The translations under genes were made by a program, and so were the position numbers. This document shows, one piece after another, positions 29,829 to 38,783 of a DNA stretch of 64,000 bases. Every line of letters starts with the position of its first letter. Positions within the stretch are counted from its first letter, which is position 1. The notes below the pieces were generated by a model. That model did not search any database. It was not told where the DNA came from and was given only the letters and a program-made list of their open reading frames with translations. The stretch lies in the NCBI GenBank assembly GCA_027038555.1, contig JALVVX010000008.1, forward strand, positions 1 to 64,000, read 5' to 3'. The stretch comes from Nautiliaceae bacterium (GTDB taxonomy: Bacteria; Campylobacterota; Campylobacteria; Campylobacterales; Nautiliaceae).

Positions 29829-30356
29829 TTATTTATTTAGTGAAATTTTAACATTTTTAATACTGTTTTGAATGTCATGAGGTTTTAAATTTATTATCTC
29901 ATCACCTATTTTCAACATAATAGGAAAAACATACGAACTTTTTGTAAATTTTTCTATTTTCTCTTTAATAAACTCTATTTTATATAAAAGCGCAAATATA
30001 ATGCCAACTAAAATAAAAAATTTCGCACCTGCAAATATAAATCCAAGAATTTTATCGAATATACCAAGAGAACTTATTTTTAAAATTTTCCCAAGTAAAA
30101 ACCCGATAAAAACGGCAATAATCCAAAATCCTATAAAAACAGCAATAAATCCCACCAAATCAATTGCAGAAGGATTTTTGATTGTAATAAGATTGGAATT
30201 AATATACATTCCCGCTTGATGATAAAATTTCGAAGCTAAAAAAAGTCCGCCGATAATTCCTACCAATCCTGCAATTTCTTTTAAAAAACCGTTAAAAAAA
30301 CCTTTTATTGCAAGTATAAGTGTTATTGCTATTATTATACCGTCAAACAGACTCAT
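29829..30356 (-). CDS. cvpA: CvpA family membrane protein
   Basis: A 175-residue protein with four hydrophobic segments. It begins [40 protein letters not shown], the CvpA hallmark. CvpA proteins affect colicin V production, stress tolerance and envelope homeostasis in Enterobacteria; the biochemical role is unresolved. Its ATG overlaps the 3' end of the GGDEF gene by 4 bases and it leads into lysS. Confidence 0.9.
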   Translation of the reverse strand: MSLFDGIIIAITLILAIKGFFNGFLKEIAGLVGIIGGLFLASKFYHQAGMYINSNLITIKNPSAIDLVGFIAVFIGFWIIAVFIGFLLGKILKISSLGIFDKILGFIFAGAKFFILVGIIFALLYKIEFIKEKIEKFTKSSYVFPIMLKIGDEIINLKPHDIQNSIKNVKISLNK

Positions 30357-31234
30357 GATTTTACTTTCAAAGTATTTTTTGTGATTTTTGCCTCATAAAG
30401 CGCTTCATCGGCCCTATGAATTATCGACTCGACATCATCGTTTTTTTTATGACAAGTTATACCTGCCGATACGGTTATTTGAATCATATAATCTTTATAT
30501 TTAAGTTTTGTTTTTCCGATTTTATTTAAGATTCTTTCTATACTTTTTTTTGCATTATTCAAATTAGACCTGTTGAAAACAATAATAAATTCATCCCCAC
30601 CGTATCTGTATATTTTATCGCTGCTTCTAATAAGTGAGCTGATTATCTGAACAAATTTGATTAAAACATAATCTCCCACTATATGCCCATAATTATCATT
30701 AATAAACTTAAAATTATCCAAATCAACAATTGCAATACATAAATCCAAATCTCTCTCTTTACCTTTTTCCAAAATTTCAAGTAAATCTTTTTCTAATGCT
30801 TTTCGGTTATGTGCTTTTGTCAACGGATCAATCAAAAGTTCTTTGTATGCTTTGTCAAGTTCACTTTCAAGCTCTTTGATTTTATTTTCCATTTCTTCAA
30901 TATTTTGAATCAAAAAAGCTGAAAATCTGATTATATTTGATTTTAAATTCTCAGGGTCAACTTCTTCTATCTCTTCGATTATTTCTTTGGAAGAATTTTT
31001 TATTTCATATGTTCTTTTATGAACATCTTCAATCGTATTTTTTGTCAAACTGACAAGTTTTTCATCAAAAGTAGGTTTTTCACATAACAGTTTTGGATTG
31101 AGCTGATTTAAAATATGCATATCAGATGCAATACAATTAAAAATTTCTTTGTAATACAGCGGATACGGAGGTTTTTTGGCTTTTTTAAGTTCTTCTAATG
31201 TTTTTTGGGAAATATCATTAATTAATTCTTCCAT
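30353..31234 (-). CDS. Soluble diguanylate cyclase
   Basis: A 293-residue protein with no membrane segment. A helical N-terminal region of about 130 residues ends in a coiled coil (NIEEMENKIKELESELDKAYKEL), then a GGDEF domain. The active motif RYGGDEF is intact, the product-inhibition I-site RSSD lies exactly five residues upstream, and DNFKFINDNYGH supplies the metal site. It should make c-di-GMP with feedback inhibition. It heads the cvpA-lysS-glyA run and is divergent from mqnC. Confidence 0.92.
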   Translation of the reverse strand: MEELINDISQKTLEELKKAKKPPYPLYYKEIFNCIASDMHILNQLNPKLLCEKPTFDEKLVSLTKNTIEDVHKRTYEIKNSSKEIIEEIEEVDPENLKSNIIRFSAFLIQNIEEMENKIKELESELDKAYKELLIDPLTKAHNRKALEKDLLEILEKGKERDLDLCIAIVDLDNFKFINDNYGHIVGDYVLIKFVQIISSLIRSSDKIYRYGGDEFIIVFNRSNLNNAKKSIERILNKIGKTKLKYKDYMIQITVSAGITCHKKNDDVESIIHRADEALYEAKITKNTLKVKS

Positions 31235-31292
31235 ATTTTAACCTTTTTTGATATTATCTATAAAATGTATTATACAAAAAAAAGGAGCAAAT

Positions 31293-32339
31293 TTGAGACT
31301 CAGTAAAAAAGATGCAGTGGATTTAATAAAAAATAAAGATTTAATCAGCCTTGGTAAAATGGCATTTGAAAAAAAAAGAGAACTTCATCCCCAAAAAATC
31401 ACTACTTTTATAGTCGACAGAAATATAAACTACACCAATATATGTTGGGTAGATTGTAAATTCTGCGCGTTTTACAGACACAAAAAAGACGAAGACGCTT
31501 ATATACTGAGTTTTGAAGAAATTGACAAAAAAATAGACGAATTACTTGATATTGGAGGGACTCAAATACTGTTTCAAGGGGGAGTTCATCCAAATCTTAA
31601 AATTGACTATTATGAAAAACTTGTAGAACATATTCATAATAAATACCCTCAAATTACAATACACGGTTTTTCGGCACCTGAAATTGATTATATTGCAAAA
31701 ATAAGTAAAATAAGTATAAAAGAAGTTTTACAAAGACTCAAAGAAAAAGGACTAAGCTCAATTCCCGGAGCCGGAGCTGAGATATTAAGCGACCGGGTAA
31801 GAGATATTATCGCTCCTAAAAAAATAGATTCCCAAAAGTGGCTTGAAATCCATAAAACAGCTCACGAAATCGGTATGAAAACAACCGCCACAATGATGTT
31901 TGGTACAGTTGAAACAATAGAAGAAGTGGTAGAGCACTGGGATAAAATAAGAAGACTTCAAGATGAAACCGGAGGTTTTAGGGCATTTATTATGTGGTCT
32001 TTTCAACCTTATAATACAGCACTTATGCAAGAAGGAATCGTAACACAAAAAACTTCTCCAAACAGATATTTAAGATATCTTGCGGTTGCGAGACTTTTTT
32101 TGGATAATTTCAAAAACATCCAAAGCTCATGGGTTACTCAGGGAAGCTATATAGGACAAATGGCACTGTTGTATGGGGCAAATGATTTAGGTTCGACTAT
32201 GATGGAAGAAAATGTTGTAAGAAGTGCGGGAGCGCAAAACAGAATGAATCAAGAAGAGATGATAAGACTTATTAAAGACATCGGAGAAATACCTGCAAAA
32301 AGAAATACTGCTTATGAAATATTAGAAGTGTTTGATTGA
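31293..32339 (+). CDS. mqnC: Cyclic dehypoxanthinyl futalosine synthase (MqnC)
   Basis: A 348-residue radical SAM enzyme with the cluster motif CWVDCKFCAFY (Cx3Cx2C). Further MqnC-specific blocks are GGTQILFQGGVHPNL, SSIPGAGAEILSDRVRDIIAPKK, TTATMMFGTVETIEEVVEHW and GFRAFIMWSFQPYNTAL. It acts in the futalosine route to menaquinone, the usual one in Campylobacterota. I choose the TTG at 31293 (LRLSKKDAV), six bases after AAAGGAG; the upstream extension lacks an SD. A TTTGATATTATCT promoter-like block lies at 31247-31259. It converges with the nitrilase-fold gene, overlapping by 18 bases. Confidence 0.95.
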   Translation: MRLSKKDAVDLIKNKDLISLGKMAFEKKRELHPQKITTFIVDRNINYTNICWVDCKFCAFYRHKKDEDAYILSFEEIDKKIDELLDIGGTQILFQGGVHPNLKIDYYEKLVEHIHNKYPQITIHGFSAPEIDYIAKISKISIKEVLQRLKEKGLSSIPGAGAEILSDRVRDIIAPKKIDSQKWLEIHKTAHEIGMKTTATMMFGTVETIEEVVEHWDKIRRLQDETGGFRAFIMWSFQPYNTALMQEGIVTQKTSPNRYLRYLAVARLFLDNFKNIQSSWVTQGSYIGQMALLYGANDLGSTMMEENVVRSAGAQNRMNQEEMIRLIKDIGEIPAKRNTAYEILEVFD

Positions 32340-33098
32340 TTTGTTAAGTTCAAGAAATTTCCACTCTTTTTTTGCTTCCTTAATCTTATCTTTTGAAATA
32401 TTAAAAATTCCTATTTCTTCTTTATTGCCAAGAATTTCAAGTATTTTACCCTCAGGATCAATCCCGAAACTTCTGCCATAAAATTCCCAATCCTCGAAAT
32501 TTCCAATTCTGTTTGCTCTTATAACATATTTATGATTTAAAAATGCCTTTGTTTTCAGCATATCAAGCCATCTTTGATGTGAATTAAAAGCTCCAACACT
32601 CGGTATTAAGACACAATCAACATTTTTTTCATTAAAATAATTCCAGAATTTTTCAATATGAGATTCAAATCCGAACATAACTCCAAATTTTATATTTTCC
32701 AATGAAAAAACAAGAGGAAACGACTCGTTTATATCAAAAAATTTATCTTCTCTCCAATGCGTATAAGGCATATAAACCTGCTGGTAATAATATTTGACTT
32801 TTTCACCGTCAATTTTTGCAATTGCTTTGTATTTTTTATCTTTTATTATTTTAATGATAGGAGCGATTATGGTCACAGAATAAACTTTTGAGAGCTGTTT
32901 TAAAAGTTTCATCTGATGTTTGCTCTGGTCTTTTATAAAACTCAGAGGCATTTTTTCAAGTTCTTTAAAAAATCTGTTTAATACATATTCCGGCAGTAAA
33001 ATAAGTTTTACATTTTCTTTTTTTGCCCTTTGTATTAAAAAACTGAGTTTTGCTTTGTCATAAGGAAGATTATCAGTTTGTATAACCGCTATATTCAA
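32322..33098 (-). CDS. Nitrilase-fold protein lacking catalytic Lys and Cys
   Basis: A 258-residue carbon-nitrogen hydrolase superfamily protein. The first catalytic residue is kept (Glu37 in LILLPEYVL). The usual Lys region reads YYYQQVYMPYTHW, with Gln107 where Lys is expected. The nucleophile region reads FGVMFGFESHIEKF, with Gly143 where Cys is expected and Glu145 for Asp. The fold elements VDCVLIPSVGAF and KAFLNHKYVIRANRIGN are well preserved, so this looks like a pseudoenzyme rather than a decaying gene. It overlaps xseB by 4 bases in an operon with metX. Confidence 0.82.
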   Translation of the reverse strand: MNIAVIQTDNLPYDKAKLSFLIQRAKKENVKLILLPEYVLNRFFKELEKMPLSFIKDQSKHQMKLLKQLSKVYSVTIIAPIIKIIKDKKYKAIAKIDGEKVKYYYQQVYMPYTHWREDKFFDINESFPLVFSLENIKFGVMFGFESHIEKFWNYFNEKNVDCVLIPSVGAFNSHQRWLDMLKTKAFLNHKYVIRANRIGNFEDWEFYGRSFGIDPEGKILEILGNKEEIGIFNISKDKIKEAKKEWKFLELNKSIKHF

Positions 33099-33277
33099 TT
33101 ACTACCTTTTATTTCTTCAAATTCAAGTTTTGCTTCTTCAATCATTTTAGAGGCTTCTTCAAGAAGTTTTATGCCTTTTTTATAATACTGCATTGCATCA
33201 TAAAGCGTAATTTCAGGGTCGTTAAGTTTTTCCAGAAGTTTTTTTGCCTCTTCAAGTTTTTTTTCAAAATCCTGCAT
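33095..33277 (-). CDS. xseB: Exodeoxyribonuclease VII small subunit
   Basis: A 60-residue protein with the XseB pattern FEKKLEEAKKLLEKLNDPEITLYDAMQYYKKGIKLLEEASKMIEEAK. It binds XseA to form the single-strand exonuclease VII. It overlaps metX by 14 bases and the nitrilase-fold gene by 4 bases. No xseA is in the window. Confidence 0.92.
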   Translation of the reverse strand: MQDFEKKLEEAKKLLEKLNDPEITLYDAMQYYKKGIKLLEEASKMIEEAKLEFEEIKGSN

Positions 33278-34370
33278 CTTTGTCTCCTTTTAAAATATCC
33301 CTTATAAGAAAATCAAATTTATCAATTTCCACCAAAAAACTGTCATGTCCATAATCACTGTCAATTTCAAAATATTGGCATCTTCCGCCTACTTTGTCCA
33401 TATATTTTTTTATATCTCTCATCTCCTGAGGGAAAAAAAGCGTATCACCGCTAAAACTTATTAAAAACATTTTATCAGATATCTGCTTAAAGGCATCTTC
33501 TAATGAATTAAATCCTCTGCTTATATCAAAAAGTGAAATCGCTTTTAAAAGATATATGTAACTTAAAGCATCAAACCATTTAGGAAAATTCGCACCGTTA
33601 TATTCTAAATAGCTCTCAACTTGAAATCTTCCAAAAAGCTCAAACATTCCATCTGTTTTTACATATTCTCTTCCGAATTTTTTCTCAAATGTCGATGGTG
33701 AAATATAATTAAGATATCCTATCATTCTGGCAGCCGCAAGACCTTTTAAATCTGCCCCAGGAGGATAGTTTCCATTTTTAAACTCTTTATCGGCCCGTAT
33801 TGCCTCCATCATCGCTCTATTTATAGCAATAACATAAGGCTTGGTTTGGTAAGTTGTGGCAATAGGAATTATATATTCGGCAAATCCGGGATAATCAACT
33901 GCAAGTCTTAGGGCCTGCATACCTCCCATACTGCCGCCGATAACGGCTTTTAGCTTTTTAATTCCCAACGAATCAAGAAGTATTTTTTGTGCTTTTACCA
34001 TATCTTTTATTGTAATAACAGGAAATTTTAGCCTGTATCTCTCATCACTGCCGGGATAAATCGGACTCATAGGACCGGTTGAACCAAAACAGCTACCTAT
34101 GACATTTGTAGCAATAACAAAATATTTACTCGTATCAATGGCTTTTGCGTCTCCTATCAATCCGTCCCACCATCCGGGCTTTCTGTCACCTTCATACATC
34201 CCTGCCGCATGATGAGAGCCTGATAGTGCATGAGTTACCAAAATAACATTTGATTTATCTTCATTTAATTCACCATATGTTTCATACATTATCTGCCAAG
34301 GTTCAAGTATACGGCCGCTTTCAAGATATAAAGGCTTGGTAAATTTTGCAAGCTTTGTTTCAATCTTCAT
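33264..34370 (-). CDS. metX: Homoserine O-acetyltransferase
   Basis: A 368-residue alpha/beta hydrolase of the MetX family. It has ILVTHALSGSHHAAGMY and the nucleophile elbow AVIGGSMGGMQALRLAVDYP. Downstream it carries FLISFSGDTLFFPQEM (Asp) and a C-terminal DYGHDSFLVE (His). It acetylates (or in some lineages succinylates) homoserine, supplying MetY, which is also in this window. It overlaps the GGDEF-EAL gene upstream by 11 bases. Confidence 0.94.
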   Translation of the reverse strand: MKIETKLAKFTKPLYLESGRILEPWQIMYETYGELNEDKSNVILVTHALSGSHHAAGMYEGDRKPGWWDGLIGDAKAIDTSKYFVIATNVIGSCFGSTGPMSPIYPGSDERYRLKFPVITIKDMVKAQKILLDSLGIKKLKAVIGGSMGGMQALRLAVDYPGFAEYIIPIATTYQTKPYVIAINRAMMEAIRADKEFKNGNYPPGADLKGLAAARMIGYLNYISPSTFEKKFGREYVKTDGMFELFGRFQVESYLEYNGANFPKWFDALSYIYLLKAISLFDISRGFNSLEDAFKQISDKMFLISFSGDTLFFPQEMRDIKKYMDKVGGRCQYFEIDSDYGHDSFLVEIDKFDFLIRDILKGDKDAGF

Positions 34371-36555
34371 TATCGCCTTTTTTAGATGACATTTTATCTT
34401 TTTTTACAATTTTTTCCAAAGGTTCAGGTTCACAAAAATAATAACCTTGAAATTCATCAACTCCAAGTTTCAAAAGTTTTTCAAAAACTTCTTTTGAATC
34501 TACATATTCGGCAATAACCTTAATACCGTATCTATGGGAGAAATTAATTATCATTTTCACTATATCCTGATATTTAGAATTGTTTATATTTTGAATAAGT
34601 GATGCATCGATTTTAATATAATCGGGAGATAAATCGAGCACAACAACAAAATTGGAATAACCGCTTCCAAAATCGTCAATTGCAATTTTTACTCCTCTTT
34701 TTTTCATATTAAAAATAAAATCTTTAACTAACTCAAAATCATTAATACTTTCACTTTCCAAAATTTCAACTATAAGTTTTTCACCTGTTTTTTGATCGAT
34801 ATAATTGTATAACATATTTCTTGTTATTTCATCACTTATATCTTCAAATGAAACATTTATTGAAGCTTTTTTAATAAATCCTTTTTTTAAATCGTTTATT
34901 ACTTTCATAAACATATTTCTTGAAAAGGCGTTATACAACTCAGATTCTTTCATATAATCCATAAAATAATAAGGAGAATATATTTTTTCTGCGTCTACTA
35001 TTCTCATTAATGATTCGTATTTGATAATTTCTCTGTTTCGATTTACTATACACTGATAAAAAGGTTTTATTTTATCATTAATTAAAACATCTTTTAAAAA
35101 TTCTATTTTTTTATATTTTTCTATTTGTGACTTTTCAATCTCTTTATTAAAAAGCATATATCCTTTGTTACTCGCTTTTGCATATGAAAGCGCAATTTCA
35201 GCAGTTTTTAACAGTTTATTTTTTTCATTGCTTGCACCGATTATAAAAGTAACGGTTATAAAACTGTTATAATTAAAAATCAATGAATGATACTCTATGG
35301 AAATTTCTTCTTCACTTAAAGGCTTCTCAAATAAAACCGCAAATTCGTCATCGCCGATTCTATAAACGTTTGTATATAATTCTTTTAATGATTCCCCGAT
35401 AAAATTCAATACTTTATCACCTGTTTCATAACCGTAAAACTCATTAATATGAGAAAAATTTTTTATATCTATTATCATTACTGATTTGGCATTTTTTTCA
35501 TCTTTAATCAATTTATTTCTATTAGGCAAATTTGTAACACTGTCATTATAATATTTATTTTCGAGTTCGTTTTTTAATTTTTCATATTCATCAATAAGTG
35601 ATTTTTTTATTTTTTTAAGAAACAAATAAAAAACCCCCATAAAAAATAAAAAAATTATTAAATATATTATTACCGACATAAAAACCATTTTAGTTATATC
35701 ATTTATATATTTTTCGGCTTTTATATTAAAAGTTTTTTTCAATTGTGATTCATAAATTCCGCTTAAAATAATAAACTTATAATATTTATTAAATGTGACA
35801 TACGAGAGTTTTTCTTCTATTTGTTTGTTTGAAGGATTAAAATAATAATAATTTAAAAAACAGCTCTTACCATGTTTAATGCATTCAAAATATTTTTTTC
35901 TAAAATAATTACCCTTTACATCCGGATTATAAATTGATAAAACCTCACCTTCTTTATGCTTCATAAATGGCGGCATATATACGATTTTAGCAAAATTCCC
36001 GCCTTTTCCAGGATTTAATGTCAAAAGTTTTGATATGTCAAAATAATATCTATTTCCAATTGTCGAATCAAGATATTTCCTAAGATGAGACACCACTATA
36101 TCATCTATAAATTTTTTACTAATTGCTGCAATATAAATATTTTTATTTTTATTTTTTAAATAAGCAAGATAAAGTTTATTTTTGTGTCTTAAAAATTTAG
36201 TATTGAAAATTTTATATTCTAATTTTTTATTTTGAGGAATTTTTCCTATTATCAATTTCGGGGTTTCATATAAAGTATCACTGTGAAGTTTTATATATAA
36301 ATCCAAAAATTGTTCTAATTCTTTAACAGAAGTGGAATATGCGGTTTTTCTTATTAAATCAATCAAAGAATTTATATTATTTACCCTGTTTTTTAATTCC
36401 TCTTTTTTTTCCGTTAAAATTTCTTGTTTTATTTCTAAAATTTTTCTGTTGAATTCTTTTTTTAGAATGAAATACATACTTAAAAAATATATGAATGAAA
36501 CTAAAATAAAAAAAATCATAGGAAGATAAAAAAGTTTTAGGATATTACGTTTCAT
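34360..36555 (-). CDS. Membrane GGDEF-EAL protein, copy 1 (GDDEF, ESL)
   Basis: About 731 residues from the ATG at 36555 (MKRNILKLFYLPMIF). TM1 is at 5-27, a roughly 270-residue periplasmic Cache-like sensor carries a Cys pair (CIKHGKSC), TM2 follows, then GGDEF and EAL domains. The cyclase motif is degenerate (RIGDDEF, no I-site). The EAL domain starts KYESLMRI and keeps NVSFED, EILESES, AIDDFGSGYSN, KIDASLI, IAEY and FQGYY. Phosphodiesterase activity is plausible, cyclase activity unlikely. It is followed by metX. A tandem paralogue lies directly upstream. Confidence 0.9.
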   Translation of the reverse strand: MKRNILKLFYLPMIFFILVSFIYFLSMYFILKKEFNRKILEIKQEILTEKKEELKNRVNNINSLIDLIRKTAYSTSVKELEQFLDLYIKLHSDTLYETPKLIIGKIPQNKKLEYKIFNTKFLRHKNKLYLAYLKNKNKNIYIAAISKKFIDDIVVSHLRKYLDSTIGNRYYFDISKLLTLNPGKGGNFAKIVYMPPFMKHKEGEVLSIYNPDVKGNYFRKKYFECIKHGKSCFLNYYYFNPSNKQIEEKLSYVTFNKYYKFIILSGIYESQLKKTFNIKAEKYINDITKMVFMSVIIYLIIFLFFMGVFYLFLKKIKKSLIDEYEKLKNELENKYYNDSVTNLPNRNKLIKDEKNAKSVMIIDIKNFSHINEFYGYETGDKVLNFIGESLKELYTNVYRIGDDEFAVLFEKPLSEEEISIEYHSLIFNYNSFITVTFIIGASNEKNKLLKTAEIALSYAKASNKGYMLFNKEIEKSQIEKYKKIEFLKDVLINDKIKPFYQCIVNRNREIIKYESLMRIVDAEKIYSPYYFMDYMKESELYNAFSRNMFMKVINDLKKGFIKKASINVSFEDISDEITRNMLYNYIDQKTGEKLIVEILESESINDFELVKDFIFNMKKRGVKIAIDDFGSGYSNFVVVLDLSPDYIKIDASLIQNINNSKYQDIVKMIINFSHRYGIKVIAEYVDSKEVFEKLLKLGVDEFQGYYFCEPEPLEKIVKKDKMSSKKGDNED
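34408..34454. repeat. 47-bp segment identical to 36641-36687
   Basis: The 3' ends of the two GGDEF-EAL genes share 47 identical bases, encoding FQGYYFCEPEPLEKI. A second shared block of about 32 bases covers the DDFGSGYSNF region in both genes. Confidence 0.85.
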
Positions 36556-36628
36556 TATACCTCTTTTTACAAGTTTTATTTCACTCAAAAATTAAATATA
36601 AAATCGGCTTTTATTTAGAAAAATTAAT

Positions 36629-38779
36629 TTAATTAATAATAATTTTTTCCAAAGGTTCAGGTTCACAAAAATAATAACCTTGAAATTGGTCTAATCCCAT
36701 ATTTTTTAATACATTAAATTTTTTTTCATCACTTACGTATTCGGCAACAACTTTTAAATTGAATTCTTTTGCAAATTTTACAATAAGCTCTACAAGTTTA
36801 TAATTTTTTTCTTCATATAATGCTTTTATTAAACTTTCATCAATTTTAATAATATCAGGATTTAATTTCATAATCTTAACAAAATTGGAATAACCGCTTC
36901 CAAAATCGTCTATTGCTATTTCAACTCCCTTATTTTTTACATCGTCGATAAATTTTTTTATCAATTTATAATCCTTAATGCTTTCACTTTCAAGTATTTC
37001 AAAAATTATTTTATTTGCATTTTTTTCGTTAATAAGATTTAAAATGTAATTTTTCATCTCAATATTTGCTATATCCTCAAAAGATAAGTTAATAGTAACT
37101 TTTTTGTCTATTTTTTCCAAATTGTCAAATACTTTTTTCAACATAATTTTTGAAAAAGGAATATAAAGTTTTGCTTCTTTAATCAAATCCATAAAAAAAT
37201 GAGGAGATTTTATTTTATTGTCTATTTTTATTCTCATTAAAGCTTCATATTTTATAATATGTCCATATTTATCAACTATACATTGATAATAAGGAATTAC
37301 ATCCCCTTTTCTTAAAACTTCTCGTAATTTTCTGATTTTCGATAGTCTATTTTTTTGAATATCAAGCATATGTGTATCGTAAAGTTTATATTTTGTTCCG
37401 TAAATATAAGCTTCTTTTAATGCAAGCTCACAGCTTTCCAAAAGTCTTTGTTTATAATTACTTGCTCCCATTACAAAACTTATATAAATATCATCATATG
37501 TAATCTCCAAAGATGAAATTTCATCCAATAATTTTTTATCTATTTTTTTATCAAATAATATTACAAATTCATCACTTCCAACCCTATATACGTTTTGGTA
37601 TTTTCTTTTTAAAATAAAAGCTGTTATTTTAAGTATTTCATCACCTGCTTCAAATCCATATATATCATTTATCTGAGTGAAATTGTCGATATCCATTAAA
37701 ACAAGAGCTTCTGCTTGATTAATATCTTCTAATAATTTGTTCCTGTTAGGTAAATTAGTTAATTTGTCATAATAAACTCTTTTTATAAGTTCGTCTTCAA
37801 GTTTGAAATAGTCTTTTAATAAATTTTCTTTTGTTTTATTGAGCATCAAATAAAGTAAAATCAAAAAGCCGATATATAAAATAAAAAAAATAAATAAAAA
37901 TGCATAAACCAAACTTTTAATATAACTTATTCTTGCATTGATATCTTTATCTATAAAATTTCTTATTTGAGAAGCATAAATCCCTTTTAATAAAATAAAA
38001 TTATAATCTTTAATAAAATCGAAATATGAAATTTTCTCTTCAACTTTGCCGGTTTTAGGATTTTTAAAATGATATTTAATAAAACATGGGGTGTTTTGTT
38101 TAAAACATTTAAAATATTCTTTTCGATAATAAAATCCTTTAACATCCGGAGTATTTATTGATAACAGTTTTCCTTCGAGGCATTTTAATTTTTGCGGCAT
38201 ATAAAAAACATAACCGAAAGTTCCATTTTTACTTGGATTTAAATTAGTAACTTTACCGATTGCAATATAGCTTATTTGATTTTTATTATATTTATTTAAA
38301 AATTTTAAAAAATTAAAAATAACTATATCATCTAAAAATTTTTTATTTACCCCGAAAATATAAATTTTTTTCCCTACATTTTTTAATACAACCAAATATT
38401 TTCTATTATTGAAATTTGCAAAAATATAATTGTTTTTTACTGAATATTCTATTTTTCTATCAACAAGTCCATACAAAAATTTTTTATCAACAATCAAACG
38501 TTTAATATCCTCTCTTATAGGAATATTTACAAATTTTAAGAATTCTTCTGTATTTGTAGAATAAATTGAATCTTTTATAAACTCAAAAATGTATTTTACA
38601 TTTTCAAGTTGTTTTTTTAACTCTTTCTTTTTGTTGATAATTACAATATTTTGAATATTTTTTATTTCATATTTAATTTTTTTGTTTAAAAATATTTCTG
38701 TAATCATTATATAAGCAAGTCCGAAAATCAAAAAAACAATCAGATAAATATAAAAATATTTTAAAATATTTTTTTTCAT
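36629..38779 (-). CDS. Membrane GGDEF-EAL protein, copy 2 (GSDEF, EAL)
   Basis: 716 residues with the same layout as copy 1: TM1 at 7-29, a periplasmic sensor with Cys pair CFKQNTPC, TM2 near 285-310, GGDEF, EAL. The cyclase motif reads RVGSDEF with no I-site. The EAL motif is canonical (KYEALMRI) with NLSFED, EILESES, AIDDFGSGYSNF, KIDESLI, VAEY and FQGYY. A phosphodiesterase is more likely than a cyclase. The Shine-Dalgarno is weak. It lies 5 bases after metY and 74 bases before copy 1. Tandem duplication with sensor divergence suggests two ligands. Confidence 0.9.
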   Translation of the reverse strand: MKKNILKYFYIYLIVFLIFGLAYIMITEIFLNKKIKYEIKNIQNIVIINKKKELKKQLENVKYIFEFIKDSIYSTNTEEFLKFVNIPIREDIKRLIVDKKFLYGLVDRKIEYSVKNNYIFANFNNRKYLVVLKNVGKKIYIFGVNKKFLDDIVIFNFLKFLNKYNKNQISYIAIGKVTNLNPSKNGTFGYVFYMPQKLKCLEGKLLSINTPDVKGFYYRKEYFKCFKQNTPCFIKYHFKNPKTGKVEEKISYFDFIKDYNFILLKGIYASQIRNFIDKDINARISYIKSLVYAFLFIFFILYIGFLILLYLMLNKTKENLLKDYFKLEDELIKRVYYDKLTNLPNRNKLLEDINQAEALVLMDIDNFTQINDIYGFEAGDEILKITAFILKRKYQNVYRVGSDEFVILFDKKIDKKLLDEISSLEITYDDIYISFVMGASNYKQRLLESCELALKEAYIYGTKYKLYDTHMLDIQKNRLSKIRKLREVLRKGDVIPYYQCIVDKYGHIIKYEALMRIKIDNKIKSPHFFMDLIKEAKLYIPFSKIMLKKVFDNLEKIDKKVTINLSFEDIANIEMKNYILNLINEKNANKIIFEILESESIKDYKLIKKFIDDVKNKGVEIAIDDFGSGYSNFVKIMKLNPDIIKIDESLIKALYEEKNYKLVELIVKFAKEFNLKVVAEYVSDEKKFNVLKNMGLDQFQGYYFCEPEPLEKIIIN
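36641..36687. repeat. 47-bp segment identical to 34408-34454
   Basis: Second copy of the shared 3'-coding block of the paralogous GGDEF-EAL genes. Identity is perfect at the DNA level while flanking codons differ, which suggests recent gene conversion or strong constraint. Confidence 0.85.
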
Positions 38780-38783
38780 ATTT

